From NCBI GenBank assembly GCA_002633005.1, contig NMRA01000266.1:251793-315477 (forward strand): DNA of 63,685 nucleotides, read 5' to 3'. Origin of the DNA: Phoronis australis. Its lineage: Eukaryota; Phoronida; Phoronidae. The notes beneath the pieces are model-generated. The model was not told the origin of the DNA. It saw nothing but the letters and a program-made list of their open reading frames with translations, and did not search any database. The translations under genes were made by a program, and so were the position numbers. Position 1 is the stretch's first letter. Each line of letters opens with the position of its first letter. This document shows, in pieces, positions 10,969-23,621 of this stretch.

Positions 10969-13297
10969 GAACTTTTAGTAAAACACGTTTCAGACATGTA
11001 ATTCAACGAACTTACGTGCGTATTCGAAATCGGATTTCGCGGCTGTTTTGTTGTCAACGTTGATTTCTAAACCGAAACGATTTGGGTTTGAAAATGTTAC
11101 CTCACCCTCCCAGTTGAATTTTTGCTGAATGAACTCGAGTCACCGGTACCAGCATACACATGGGTCCCTTTCGAATTCGTAATGTTAGGATGGCCAACCA
11201 CAAATCTGTTGCAGAAATTCATGACAGCATTGACCAGTCTGCGTTTTTAGCAAATGTGTGACAAACATTTTAAGCCAGTAAAAGAACAAATTTCCTGAAA
11301 GTACAAAGCCTGTAAATGTTCAGTTTCTGGTCTGTCATTTTTTGACCGTGTTTTGGTAAAATTTAACAAAAAGATACAATGATGGCAAAAACATTGCCAA
11401 GTTATATTTGACAAAGGTTTTCAAGATAAGATCTCAAAAATGCTTTCACGGTTTTTTTATTTTGTTTTGGTTTTAAAAAATTTAGACATTTTTCATGGAT
11501 ATCAAAAATTTCTATTTAATAGCCCAACATACAAAAGTGAAACGTTTGAAAAACAATGGCTAACAGCGATTTAGAAAATGTTGCATAAAGCATAGTAGGT
11601 GAAAGTTTCACATGAATACAGCGAGTCATTTTTGAGATATGATGTTCCGAATTTGACAAATTCGGACTAAGGGCTTTCTTGAGTCGATGATGGTTTCGTT
11701 ATTGTTTTTTGTAACCGAAATCAAGTCCCATCACGGTAAGGAATATTAAAAGACCGGATTAGTAGAAAAGTAGTTCGATTCACTTTTGCAGGAAACTGTT
11801 GTCACAACGGACATTGTAAAATTATACGTAAGTTAAGTGATTCCAAAAATATCAGAAATTCCTGGCATTCATTGCAGGGCTGTTATTCACTTTTTGAATT
11901 AACATTACCTTTCAATTTTCATCTTTCTTACGAACGATGAATATAATTTTCCATAAATTAATCACTTTTGAATTTCTTTTGTGGTAGTTTATTTCTATAT
12001 CAATTTCTTATTGAACAGTTATCATACAATCCATTACACCTTATCTGCGCAAACTTACCCATTGAACAAAGGAGTCTGTCACCTTTTATCGGTCAGTTAC
12101 AAATAAAAACTTAGCTTAACATGTATGATTTTTAACTAAAGAACAAAACTGCCAAGTCATCAAATGACGCGTTTCCCTGGTTTCGCCTTTGTAAGTATGT
12201 TTTGTTGCACTTCGACCATTCTCAGCGAGTTGGTACAATCGTTAACGGAAATGGCGAGGAAATTGACACGTGATGTCGATAGCCAACCACTGGGGGTCAC
12301 TCTTGGAAAATTGGATTTCACACTTGTATAAATTGCACCGTAGTGAGCCTGTCCTTGTTTGCGCCGTTCTAGAACGTTCTGTTCTACAGATCGATCGTTA
12401 AGTAATTATTTGCTGGGCAGTAATAAAACTCTAAATGTTAATTACACTTAATAGTTTGGTAAATATATGTCGATTGATTATGCTGTGAGATACCAGTTAT
12501 TTGAATGACTGTTTGTGCAATTGCTTGTCACAGTCTATAGTCGTGTGTAATATGAACACCACCACTAATCAACAGCGAAATTGTTGCACTGACCTGGAAC
12601 GTTAAAGCAATCAATTTTCTTTCGACAATTAGTCAAGTTGCTGCAACTACGTCACTTAAAAATATACCAAACCCTGCTTTGGCCGTTTAACATATATGAA
12701 AAATGACTTTTCCGTCCACTCCTCTGATATGAAATATGGCTCTGTAACCCTCAACAGTCATCAAAAGTTTGAAGGAAATTTTGAAAACTTCATTCAAAGT
12801 CTGCTGAACGGCCAAGCGCGACTAACGTTTTTAGCGAATTACAAGGCAACTGTGGAAAAGTCCAACCTCCAAAGATCATAATGTCCAATCTGTGAAATAA
12901 GTGGTATTTGTTTTTAATTGATTCCTGATTTTATCTTTCGAGATTAAAACCAGTGATACATTTTATAAATATCATCTTTTTCATTGAGGCGTGGAATATG
13001 TTGCAACAATGATGCATTAGAATTTGACCGGACGAGGATTGGTTGAATTCATAGAAAACGGGTTTAGTGTCCTTTAAAACTCTCCAAAAACAATGTTCTG
13101 CAACTTTAACAGCACTCAAACGTTTGGAACACGTTTGAGCATTAATTCGGCTGAAATCGACAGGCGTTACTAACGGCCTTGAACGAGTTAACCACCAACT
13201 GTGGGGAAAGCCCAAACTCGTAATTTGTTTCGTGACAAGTGAGGGGGTTGTGTTAAATTTGGTCGTTGTTTTAACTGTGTGTTTATTTGTAGTGAGT

Positions 13298-15068
13298 GCA
13301 CTTTAGTAGCATTCTAAATCGGTTAAAACTAAACCCATTCTGGGGCAAGATTGTCGTTTCTAAAGTAATATCCGTGACTTGTGAACCAGAATCAAATATC
13401 GACACATCAGTCACTATGAACTGCCAATGTCAATTGTGAAAAACTTTCAATAACGATCGTTCCCAAATGTAAACATTATTATGACTTCTTAACTTTGTGC
13501 TACTGACAGGATATTGACGTGTGTTTTGTAAGCACGCATGGTAGAACGCCATGCACGAGGAGATCGGCATGACTGTAATTTGAGACCGTATGGCCAGTAG
13601 TCATGCACGAAGGACGCCATGACACTTGAACGGTCGATGCTACCGTTCACTTGTGCGCAACCACTGCATGAAATCCGATTTCTTTCTGCAAAAATATTTA
13701 CCTCGAGGAGGTTAAGATGTGATGAGGCGAATTAAAATCTGCGTTAAAATGAATTGAATTCTGATTCAGAAAAATATCTGAAAACTGAAGTCCGGGTTTG
13801 TTTCATGAAGGGCGACACATGAGTCTTAAAATATTGAAGTCAGAATTTTGGTATTGAGCACCACACAGCTTTTTCGGAAAGTCAATTACGTGTCAATTAA
13901 TCAAAAGTGCCAACTCTAATTACTGAAATACCTTACGATACGTAAAATATTTATAGACACTGAAGTGTTCACAATGACTTTGATGTGCCTTTTACAACAA
14001 CGGTGAGCTGGGATTAAATCGTCTTTTAAACGTCAGTTATGTGAAACAGACTCCAGGAATTACATTATTTTGCTATTTCCAAAAAGTGATTTAATTTCAC
14101 GTCAATAAATATGACGTGAAGGTTTTGAGCATACATAATTTGGATCAATCGATCCTTAAAGCTGCATTACTTCTCTTTGTTTTGCTGGCTAAAAACAAAA
14201 ATTGAATTCGGCCTCCCTCTTGAAAATGTCCCTGATAGTGACAGGATTCTATTTCAGTTACCAACAAGAATACCAAAACCATCAGCGACTTAAAGGAGAA
14301 TGCCACCCGATTTAAATAGTCTTTTTGCCATCTTAATCGGTCTACATGTACATGTATATCCACATCGCCTCGCATACGATCGACCTTACCTTGCCGAGAA
14401 GTGTCGCGTTAATCTGTGAGGGAGGTGAGAAACGACGCAGCGACGTCAGTGGTTCACTTGCAGAGTGAATGCCGCTATTTTGCGATGCATCGTTCCCGCT
14501 TGTCCGAACTATGCAGTTGCAAGAAAAGCGGGTATACCGTTTTTTTCGACTTCCTCGAGAGTTCGAAATGCTTAGCAACAGGCTCGCGGTATTGAAGAAT
14601 GAAACGCTGTACATAGCAGGTATGAGGCCGTGAAACATGTCCGTGTCTGTGGCCTGCAGTCGTCGACAATGCCTGACGAATGCCAGCTTGCCAAATAACT
14701 GTCCATACGTTCCGTTGTCTGAGCTTGTTCATCGCGTCTCTCTAGTTATTCACTGTATTCCGGTTCGAATCCGGTAGCCTGTGATACTAAACGATCCACC
14801 TGCGAAGTCTTCGTCCTGATGAGTTCTCGTCTAAGTCGGGATTGCGAGTTGCCATGTTGACGTTTATTACTGAGCGTTATGTTTCAAAATGAATTATTCT
14901 CATCCTAACCAATATTTATATCAAACTGAAACAAAGTCTGTCTCGTTAGATGCAACTTGTAATAACTTTGGAGTGCTCGTGAGTGCAAATGATTTGAGAA
15001 GCCAGCAATGAATAAATCACTGCGTTACCGGCTTTAGGTGCAATAAAACTAATTGATGGGTCACCGAG
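13298..15068. repeat. Tandem duplication, unit 1 (1.77 kb)
   Basis: Nearly identical along its whole length to 15103-16813, with scattered single-base differences. Unit 1 has about 77 bp at 14699-14775 that unit 2 replaces with 3 bp; that insert ends in a T-arm-like GGTTCGAATCC. The pair is separated only by a 34-N gap, so the duplication may be two alleles placed in series. No coding function recognised. Confidence 0.85.
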
Positions 15069-15102
15069 NNNNNNNNNNNNNNNNNNNNNNNNNNNNNNNN
15101 NN
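15069..15102. other. Assembly gap (34 N)
   Basis: Run of N exactly at the junction of the two copies of the 1.7-1.8 kb duplication. Confidence 0.99.
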
Positions 15103-16813
15103 GCACTTTAGTAGCATTCTAAGTCGGTTAAAACTAAACCCATTCTGGGGCAAGATTGTCGTTTCTAAAGTAATATCCGTGACTTGTGAAACAGAATCAA
15201 ATATCGACACATCAGTCACTATGAACTGCCAATGTCAATTGTGAAAAACTTTCAATAACGATCGTTCCCAAATGTAAACATTATTATGACTTCTTAACTT
15301 TGTGCTACTGACAGGATATTGACGTGTGTTTTGTAAGCACGCATGGTAGAACGCCATGCACGAGGAGATCGGCATGACTGTAATTTGAGACCGTATGGCC
15401 AGTAGTCGTGCACGAAGGACGCCATGACACTTGAACGGTCGATGCTACCGTTCACTTGTGCGCAACCACTGCAATGGGTGCATGAAATCCGATTTCTTTC
15501 TGCAAAAATATTTAGCGCGAGGAGGTTAAGATGTGATGAGGCGAATTAAAATCTGCGTTAAAATGAATTGAATTCTGATTCAGAAAAATAGCTGAAAACT
15601 GAAGTCCGGGTTTGTTTCGTGAAGGGCGACTCATGAGTTTTAAAATACTGAAGTCAGAATTTTGGTATTGAGCACCACGCAGCTTTTTCGGAAAGTCAAT
15701 TAAGTGTCAATTAATCAAAAGTGCCAACTCTAATTACTGAAATACCTTACGATACATAAAATATTTATAGACACTGAAGTGTTCACAATGACTTTGATGT
15801 GCCTTTTACAACAACGGTGAGCTGGGAGCGTGAGATTAAATCGTTGTCTTTTAAACGTCAGTTATGTGAAACAGACTCCAGGAATTACATTATTTTGCTA
15901 TTTCCAAAAAGTGATTTAATTTCACGTCAATAAATATGACGTGGAGGTTTTGAGCATACATAATTTGGATGAATCGATGCTTAAAGCTGCATTACTTCAC
16001 TTTGTTTTGCTGGCTAAAAACAAAAATTGAATTCGGCCTCCCTCTTGAAAATGTCCCTGATAGTGACAGGATTCTATTTCAGTTACCAACAAGAATACAA
16101 AAACCATCAGCGACTTAAAGGAGAATGCCACCCGATTTAATTAGTCTTTTTGCCGTCTTAATCGGTCTACATGTATATCCACATCGCCTCGCATACGATC
16201 GACCTTTCCTTGCCGAGAAGTGTCGCGTTAATCTGTGAGGGAGGTGAGAAACGACGCAGCGACGTCAGTGGTTCACTTGCAGAGTAAATGCCGCTATTTT
16301 GCGATGCATCATTCCCGCTTGTCCGAACTATGCAGTTGCAAGAAAAGCGGGTATACCGTTTTTTTCGACTTCCTCGAGATTTCGAAATGCTTAGGAACAG
16401 GCTCGCGGTAGTGAAGAATGAAACGCTGTACATAGCAGGTATGAGGCCGTGAAACATGTCCGTGTCTGTGGCCTGCAGTCGACGACAATGCCTGACGAAT
16501 GCCAGCTTGCCAAATAAGTGAGCCTGTGATACTAAACGATCCACCTGCGAAGTCTTCGTCCTGATGAGTTCTCGTCTAAGTCGGGATTGCGAGTTGCCAT
16601 GTTGACGTTTATTACTGAGCGTTCTGTTTCAAAATGAATTATTCTCATCCTAACCAATATTTATATCAAACTGAAACAAAGTCTGTCTCGTTAGATGCAA
16701 CTTGTAATAACTTTGGAGTGCTCGTGAGTGCAAATGATTTGAGAAGCCAGTAATGAATAAATCACTGCGTTACCGGCTTTAGGTGCAATAAAACTAATTG
16801 ATGGGTCACCGAG
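15103..16813. repeat. Tandem duplication, unit 2 (1.71 kb)
   Basis: Second copy of 13298-15068, starting GCACTTTAGTAGCATTCTAA and ending GGGTCACCGAG at 16813. It also carries small insertions such as AATGGGTG near 15475 and GCGTGA near 15830. A minus-strand open frame overlapping 16167-16544 is mirrored with changes in unit 1 and shows no domain, so it is not called as a gene. Confidence 0.85.
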
Positions 16814-19800
16814 TCCGCGTGAGCGCATGCTAATTCAGTGTTTGCTGACAGAAACTGTTGTGAAACAACTCGATTTTTTATACCACGACCAGGTGTTAGG
16901 GGAATCTTTATTTACATTTACATTATTCAAATAATGATTGTCAATGTCCACTTTCTGCCCTGACGGTTCTGTGACCAAAGCGCAACCTAAATTCGTTGCC
17001 CCCGACGAGTAAGTAGATTTCAATTGCAGTTTGGTGGATAATTCACCAACATATTCTCGTGCACATTACTTCTTTGGATCACTAGTATTTAACAGTATTT
17101 TTGACTGAAGTTTAATTTCCAACTTTTGCTGGTTTACGTTCGTGATGTCTTCAGTCCGGCAGCGACGGACTGATCGGTTTCCGAGCCGCCGGCGGGGATA
17201 CCGAGTCAGTCCGGCCGCGAGGGGCCAGATCGGGCTCCGAGCCACTGGCCAGGATAACAAGCGTTTTGTGTGTTTAGAACTCAAAAAATCGCAAGTCTAA
17301 ACAACACAGATCTAGGTTCTCCTGTCTGTATCTCACGGAAAAATACTTCGAATTTATCTCCGAACAGACCCCAAACTCCTGCTACGGACCTTATTGGCCT
17401 GCCGAACTGTGTAGGCTACGTACGGTGTGTACAAATACCAGTAAATCCGTAACAGCGAAAAAAACAACACGTTTTTATAAGAACTCGGTGTGTTTTTAAG
17501 GGTTTTAAATCGAAGTTTGATGACTTATTGCAGTTAAACGATGAATTCAAGTGATAAGCTGACACCAGTAACCCGCGTTGTGAACTGCTGAACAGACTGC
17601 GTATGCCAATTACGTCGTTGGATAATGAACACATACTGTACATGTACGTCAGGTGTCAGGTAACGCAACCGTACGTGCCGTTATCGAGTAGATCGAACTA
17701 GTCGATCTAAATTGATACAAATTAGGTTGTTTTTTGGGTGGCATGCTCCTTTAAGTGGAGACAAAGTGGCTGAGAGTTGGCCAACACTAAAATTGTGATT
17801 TCGAAGATGGCGCCTCTACGCATTGCTTATGACATAAGTTGGTAAATGAAATGGCATCCCATCACAGCATGGAATATTACACATCCATTTCATCTGAGCA
17901 ACAGCACCGATTGGATTTTGGTTTTGAGTCACCTAAACAGGGCGAAGTATAGGTCTGCGTCTGCTGCGTTTAGTGGCCCAGTTCAGACAGCGATAATGTC
18001 TACGAGAAGTGTTATTAACGCTACGGTAGCTTTAAATGTCACGTGCCACCGCAGCTACATGGCAAACACTTATATTCAGTAATAGTGACGCGGTTGCTTA
18101 ACTTTTCCGGACATCGTTCACTTAAGTCAATAAATCATGAAATAGTTTCCAATCATGTCACACTTTGCCACCAGACTTTAAATGCTTGGCGTTCCTTTGA
18201 AGTTGCCACTCATACCCGAAGACAAACAAGTTAGCTCTCTTGAACTGAGGAAATGTTTTAGTTTAACAATAGAGCTTTTTAATTTCTCTGAATGCCATCA
18301 CGCTGACCTGTGGCCCCTTATCCATGTTATTGAACTGATTATATAACATCCGGTCTTTGAGAAAACAATTTTCGCGTGGTAGGTAACTTTCGTACACTGT
18401 AACCTGGAAACTTCATGTCGAGATTATGGAATTGATTATGATTTCTAATATGTGTCGACAACAATTTAAATGCGGCAAGTAACTTTGTAATCTATGTATT
18501 AAAACACTGACTTGGGGCTCGAATTTTGGCTTCGATTCCGTCGGACAAAACAACTCCAGTAGTGGATTTATAGAGGGGGCCAAGGGGGCCATGCCCCCCC
18601 CCCCCTAAAATTCTCCTAGATTACATTTGGATTTTCAGGAATGCGAATCTCTGACGTCTAAAATCTTGGCTAATAATCTGCCCTGCCCCTCCCCAACTCA
18701 AAATCCTGGATCCGCCCATGAATTCTAAAGCGGCCGCAAGGACACCCACTCCCACTGATTCACAATTTGATTTGATGAACGAGTTCGCTTGACTAACGAA
18801 TTACCATTAAATGTGCTATGCCAACGGATTGAACTGGTTGAACACTACGGCGACATAAGAAGGTCCTATTCGAAGAATTTCGGAAGACAAGGTCATGCAC
18901 CACAAGACACATTATAGACAATATGATCAACTCCTATGCATCTGTTTTTTTGGGGGGAAGCATTCGACCAAATTCCTCTAGGCCAAACTACATGTACGTA
19001 GTGTGCAAGTGACTTGAAACAACCTTACTCGGTGACAGGACGTACAAATGTAGCTCACAAAAGGAGTAGGTGCAAAATGTCGTGTACAGCTCCAACTGCA
19101 GTGCATTGCAGGACAGTATTGTTCTCTCTGTTGTTTCACCCTTCTGAACGACGTAAGTGTCGATACTTTCGTTCGTCGTTCGTCCGTTCATATAAGGTGC
19201 ATTGGGCCATTCTCCTGACTAACCGTGGCAGACCACAGAGCTCGGAAGTAACATATGACATTTAACCCAAGTGAGTGCTTAGCAATTACATGCATTTAGC
19301 CTACAAGAGAAGAATTTTCCGTCCATGGAGTTTGAAAGAGGTCAGAGTTCGGAGCGAAGGCTAAGACCAAGGTCGCTTTACACCAACATCGCTTGTACCA
19401 TTAAAAAGGCGAATAGTTTTAGAGCATCTGTGGTTGACGGAAAACTACCTGCTGAAGCGTTTTGTCGATTAACGCACAACTGTTGTAGACTATCATCTTA
19501 GCACGCTGCCACACTATGTACAGCCGTAAAATAAATCTGCACCAAGATGTCAAAGGAGAATCCTACACGAGTCTCAAGTTTACGACATGGGCAAAACTTC
19601 TTGGAAATTTGGTCAAAATCCCGAGGCTTCAGTGCCGAGGGATTATGACCAAATAAATCATGTCATGAATCTGACACGAGTGTAGGATTTGTTTTCTAAC
19701 ATGAACGGTAAAAACGATGTTTTAGCTGAAAAACTCGACGTGTCTAAAACTTTCAACCACACGACGCAACTTTTGTAAAACAATATCGTGCAATGAAAAG

Positions 19801-20161
19801 TATTTCGATTACTTTTATAAATAGTTTTATTTCAAGCTTAACAATTGTAAATTACATTCAGCTTTAGTAGCAAATATCCAAGTTAGAATCTAATAGATAG
19901 TCCTTGAAGAAATATGATGAATAACAGTCATCGAGGCTTCCCGTCGCGTCAGTACTGATTTGACCTTTAGTCAGCACAGTGAGACAGTCTCACTGCTTCT
20001 TGAGTTGGGGTTTGTCTCCATTTGAATGAATGTGGATGTGGAATTTGCCGCCGAAAATGTGTTCGCTTGCATGTCCTTCCGACTGAGAATACGTTCAGTT
20101 GCGACACCCGATTTCTCAATCTTGTCACGTTCTTGGAATTCCGGCATTAATTAGCTGTTGG
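16814..20161. other. No gene recognised
   Basis: Contains a GC-rich ~52 bp motif repeated twice at about 17150-17255 (GATCGG...TCCGAGCC...GGATA). There is a C-rich dispersed repeat at about 18555-18720 (a run of Cs, then CTAAAATTCTCCTAGATTAC, ending in GGATCCGCCCATG) and a small TIR element at 19557-19692. Open frames here are short and featureless. Confidence 0.5.
19557..19692. mobile_element. Small TIR element (~135 bp)
   Basis: Ends are inverted: ATCCTACACGAGTCTCA on the left and TGACACGAGTGTAGGAT on the right. Half of it, in reverse orientation, recurs at 52606-52697 with shared words GACATGGG, CTTGGAAATTT and GTCAAAATCCCGA. That is consistent with a non-autonomous DNA element family. 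Confidence 0.5.
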
Positions 20162-20600
20162 TACCGGGTTTTCCGTAGATAAACCCACCCGATGAAACGC
20201 CCATGGGTGTTTACACGAAAATTATGCCAAATACTCGCCCATGGACTTTTGTTTGGTGGTACAACTTTTGGTGTCAAGTGTCCAGACAGTGGGACGTTTA
20301 TTTGGAAATTTTCCTCTTCAAAAGCCCACTCAGCATTAACTTTTTCTCACAAATTCGGTTTTGTGGAGCATTAATCATTTATAAAAGCAAACAAGGCGAA
20401 CTATGCATTTATTAACGAAAAAATTAAAAACGCAGTTCTAAGTGAAAAACTGTCAAGTCAAGCAAAACTATGGCTTTCCGTTTACACGCCCCTTTTCCAA
20501 ACAAAAGCCCTGGCGTTCATTCGGTGCTGCTAAAACGTCTGAAAATTTTCATTTTTTCCGAATACATGCCCATGGGCTTATCTACGGACATTCCCGGTAT
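20162..20600. mobile_element. MITE with ~25 bp TIRs (TACCGGG family)
   Basis: Left end TACCGGGTTTTCCGTAGATA and right end, on the other strand, TACCGGGAATGTCCGTAGATA, each followed by A(A/G)CCCA. Inverted similarity continues inward (CCCATGGG, CTTTTGTTTGG on each side). TA flanks are present. The two overlapping open frames inside are shadows of the palindrome and carry no transposase motif. Confidence 0.55.
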
Positions 20601-20754
20601 TAGTGTCGTTCACACGATAAAATGTAAGGCGTATGGACTTTAACTTTGTGATTTGCCCATGTAATATCAAAAATTACGTACTCGGTGTTTTTAACCAGTT
20701 GTGTAGTAACACATCCCAGGTCATGTGAGAACACCGTGTACAACCCTTCTGAAC

Positions 20755-20905
20755 ACATGGGGGGCGCAGCACTGAAAAAAGTAGGCGTTATAGCCCCCCA
20801 CTCCCCTTGTGCTGCAGCGCCCGCAGACCATGGGCGGCGTAGCACTGAAAAATGTGATAGGGCTATTGCCCCCCCCCTCCAGCTCCCAATGGTGAGCCGC
20901 TTATG
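20755..20905. repeat. C/G-rich dispersed repeat
   Basis: Contains GCGCAGCACTGAAAAA, GACCATGGGCGGCGTAGCAC and C-runs in two imperfect tandem units. Related to 39320-39402 (GACCATGAGCGGCACAGCAC, CTATAGCCCCCCAGCCC). Confidence 0.45.
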
Positions 20906-23020
20906 AAACTAAATATACCAGTCTTGCCACGTTGTCACGCTCTGTAAAACTCCCAAATGTACTACGCTCAAGCATCCCGCACAAGTCTTTTAAGCTACCA
21001 GCTGTGATGTAGCACCCGTTACAACCCTAATGAATCGCCAGCTGGGCCACACTGTCGCACGTGTACAACTATTGTACATGTACATGTAAGTGCATATGGC
21101 CTAAATGCGGGACCGCGCCTTATTGCAGGACTTAAATTTGAGTAGAACTTGCGTTGATTATGCGCACCTTGAATCATGGTTTAAAAAAAAACTCCTAGTT
21201 TGCGCGTGGATTATGGTGCAAATTGCGCACAGGGTGCTTGCACTGTCAGAAGGTCACGCTCAAGTTGAGGATATGCTCGAGGGAAGGCAGCCGTGTAACT
21301 TCAATGATAGCGAAGTGATCCGACTTGGACTTGGACTCCACGACGATTACATGTACTTCTTCGGACGCAGATAGCGAGCCAGACACGATAGATTCGGATT
21401 AGACATGAAAGCCAATGCCAAGGTAGCAGACAGTCAGGTTGAACAATCACGACTCAATTGCGGTTACAAAGGTTGTGGCAATTACATGTATTAAGTATAT
21501 TTTTAGGTGCTGAGATGAACCAAGTGTTATTTTATACGTACGTCGTTCTTGAAAATAAAAACTTGTGATTAGTTTTAAAACTTCGTATTTTTAGAAGTTA
21601 ACTGTCCCTGTAGTTACCGAGAGTGCCACTAACGGCACACGCTTTGTGAAATAAAATGCATTTTGTGTATTTTCAAAATCATTCAAGGGGCTTCTATGAC
21701 CACATTACCGGCTGCACCTAATACGAGCTTCGGTGCCTGCTCCTACATGCGGAACATTTGAGTACTAAAAATTCTTGCGAAAAACGCAATAATCTGAATA
21801 TAGGCGCATGCGCCTAATTGCGGGGCTGTACGGTAACCCTTCCAAACTGCCAGCTGCACCTTGATGCCGTATCATGTACAACGGTTGCACTGTATATAAC
21901 ACCTGTGCCACGCTGTCACGTATCGTACAGTCATTGTAAGGCCGATTATTAAATGTGTCTCTAGTGGGCGATGAGGGGAACTTAAGAACGCAGAGCACAG
22001 ATCAAACTACTTAGATCCTGCACAATCATTACCAACGATTTAAACTACAGTTACTGTCTTGCTTCTACAGCACTACACCAGTCACGTGAGATCACGGACC
22101 CGATTTCGTCCAATCGTGTTGCAGGACTGGTTCCACAAAGCCGAGCAAAAAGCTTGATTCTACTTCAAAAATGTCACTTGCTTTAATTATTTACAATAAA
22201 TCATCAGCATTTCGCAAACTGCTTTGTAAATCTTGGTACCTGATGCGTTCCTGTGAATACATGTTCACGCTAGACGTAGAACTACGAGCTGCCCGCTGAA
22301 CTTACTGCCTGCCAGTGATGTACCTTCTGGGCCACTCTATTATCTTGGCTCAGTTACTCAAATACTCTAGCGCATTGTTTTGTTTTCGAGACCTAAGGCA
22401 AGCTGTCAGGTTTTGAGGAGAAGTAACGGGTCAAATGGTGGCAGACGATGGACGTTATCACGCGTATAGGTGAAGTATATTATGCTATGACAGATAATTA
22501 AATAGTTTTTAAATCCGTAAAAATATCCCGACATTAAAGAGTTCCCACCATAAGCCTGTGTCTCAAAAAGAATTTTATAAAATACATTTTAAGAGACTTA
22601 ATAGCCTTTAGTATACTTTTGACTAAGAAACAAGGCAAATACTTTTCTATTATCGGTGCGATATAAGGAGTTTTGAGGAAACTTCGCAGAAAGCCGCCTT
22701 TTTCAGACATGAAAAGGTGCGTTTGCGGAGGGTGCAGTATCAGCAAATTGACTGAGAACGTCTCTGTGTTCAAATTTCCTAAATGCATGGAGGCTGCATG
22801 GAAATGACGTCGGTTTGTGCGTGTTAGAGAGTGGAATGTGAGTGTGGATTATGCAATTCATTCGGGAACCACACTTTGTTCGGCATATTTCAAAGAATCC
22901 TTACAACTATTACACTGTCACGACGTTTTGGTCGGTCTATTCTCCGGCTATCGTCGGGTATTTCTGTGTTGTTAGAAGAACGAGCACGCATATATGGTAC
23001 ACTCATGGGGTGATTTTTTT
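20906..23020. other. No gene recognised
   Basis: No splice-bounded or domain-bearing exon seen. An 89-codon ATG frame at 21105-21374 has no recognisable motif and no supporting context. Confidence 0.5.
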
Positions 23021-23106
23021 GTCCGAGGCAGGATTTGAACCCACGATTTCTGAAACTTAAGATATGTTTGATTTCAGCACTTTATCACTACACCACGGAG
23101 TCATCC
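23021..23106 (-). repeat. tRNA-like sequence, probably SINE head or tRNA pseudogene
   Basis: On the minus strand there is a good A box (TGGTGTAGTGATAAAGTGC) and, about 40 nt later, a perfect B box (GGTTCAAATCC). An anticodon-arm-like stem CTGAAA/TTTCAG lies between them but encloses an oversized ~16-nt loop. The acceptor ends pair poorly, so a functional tRNA is unlikely. Internal pol III promoter boxes in this context suggest a tRNA-derived SINE. Confidence 0.45.
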
Positions 23107-23621
23107 ATTTACTTAGAAGGATTTTTTATACTTAAACCTTCCTAAGTAGACTGAGCCAGGTATCACTTGGCTGTTTGCTTGGCTGACTGACGACATTACC
23201 TTGTACTTTCATGTACATGGATTCCTTGATCTTTCTCTTGGTGTGTGTCTGAGCTGCGGTATACTGTTCTTATTTTAAATTCTTTACATATGCATCCTAT
23301 ATGTATCTTCTCGGTTATTTCGGGTATATATGGTAAGCACAGTGTCTGCAGTGGGCGCTATTCTGCAGCTACATACTTGGGAAATCGAATACATTGTCTG
23401 ATCCTTCAAGTACTTGAGAATGACTTCCATATCTTCTCTCCTCTCTATGCAGAAGAATTTTGAGTTCTCGCTCAAAATCGTCCTCATCTTCTGATCTGCT
23501 GTGTTCCCGCCATTTTAATTGAATGCCAAGTGACCAAACATCTTCCACCCATTACATCATTTGGCAGGAAACTTGGAAATAATTATTTTTTCTTCAAAAC
23601 TAAAAACAATCGCGACTACTT

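Larger units (their letters stand above)
8841..13297. other. No gene recognised; diverged repeats
   Basis: No exon or domain could be supported in about 4.4 kb. Identified repeats are a minus-strand copy of the GGCGAAGT family at 10005-10262 and a diverged TIR element at about 10576-10968, listed separately. Short open frames at 9050-9335, 10753-11057, 12696-12881 and 12931-13215 have no recognisable motif. Confidence 0.55.

Noticed and set aside
16167-16544. 125-codon minus-strand frame in duplication unit 2
   Set aside because: No recognisable domain. The unit 1 counterpart is open only over a shorter stretch and starts differently, so neither looks constrained.
21105-21374. 89-codon ATG frame on the plus strand
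   Set aside because: No recognisable motif and no neighbouring exon evidence. Kept as unexplained rather than called.
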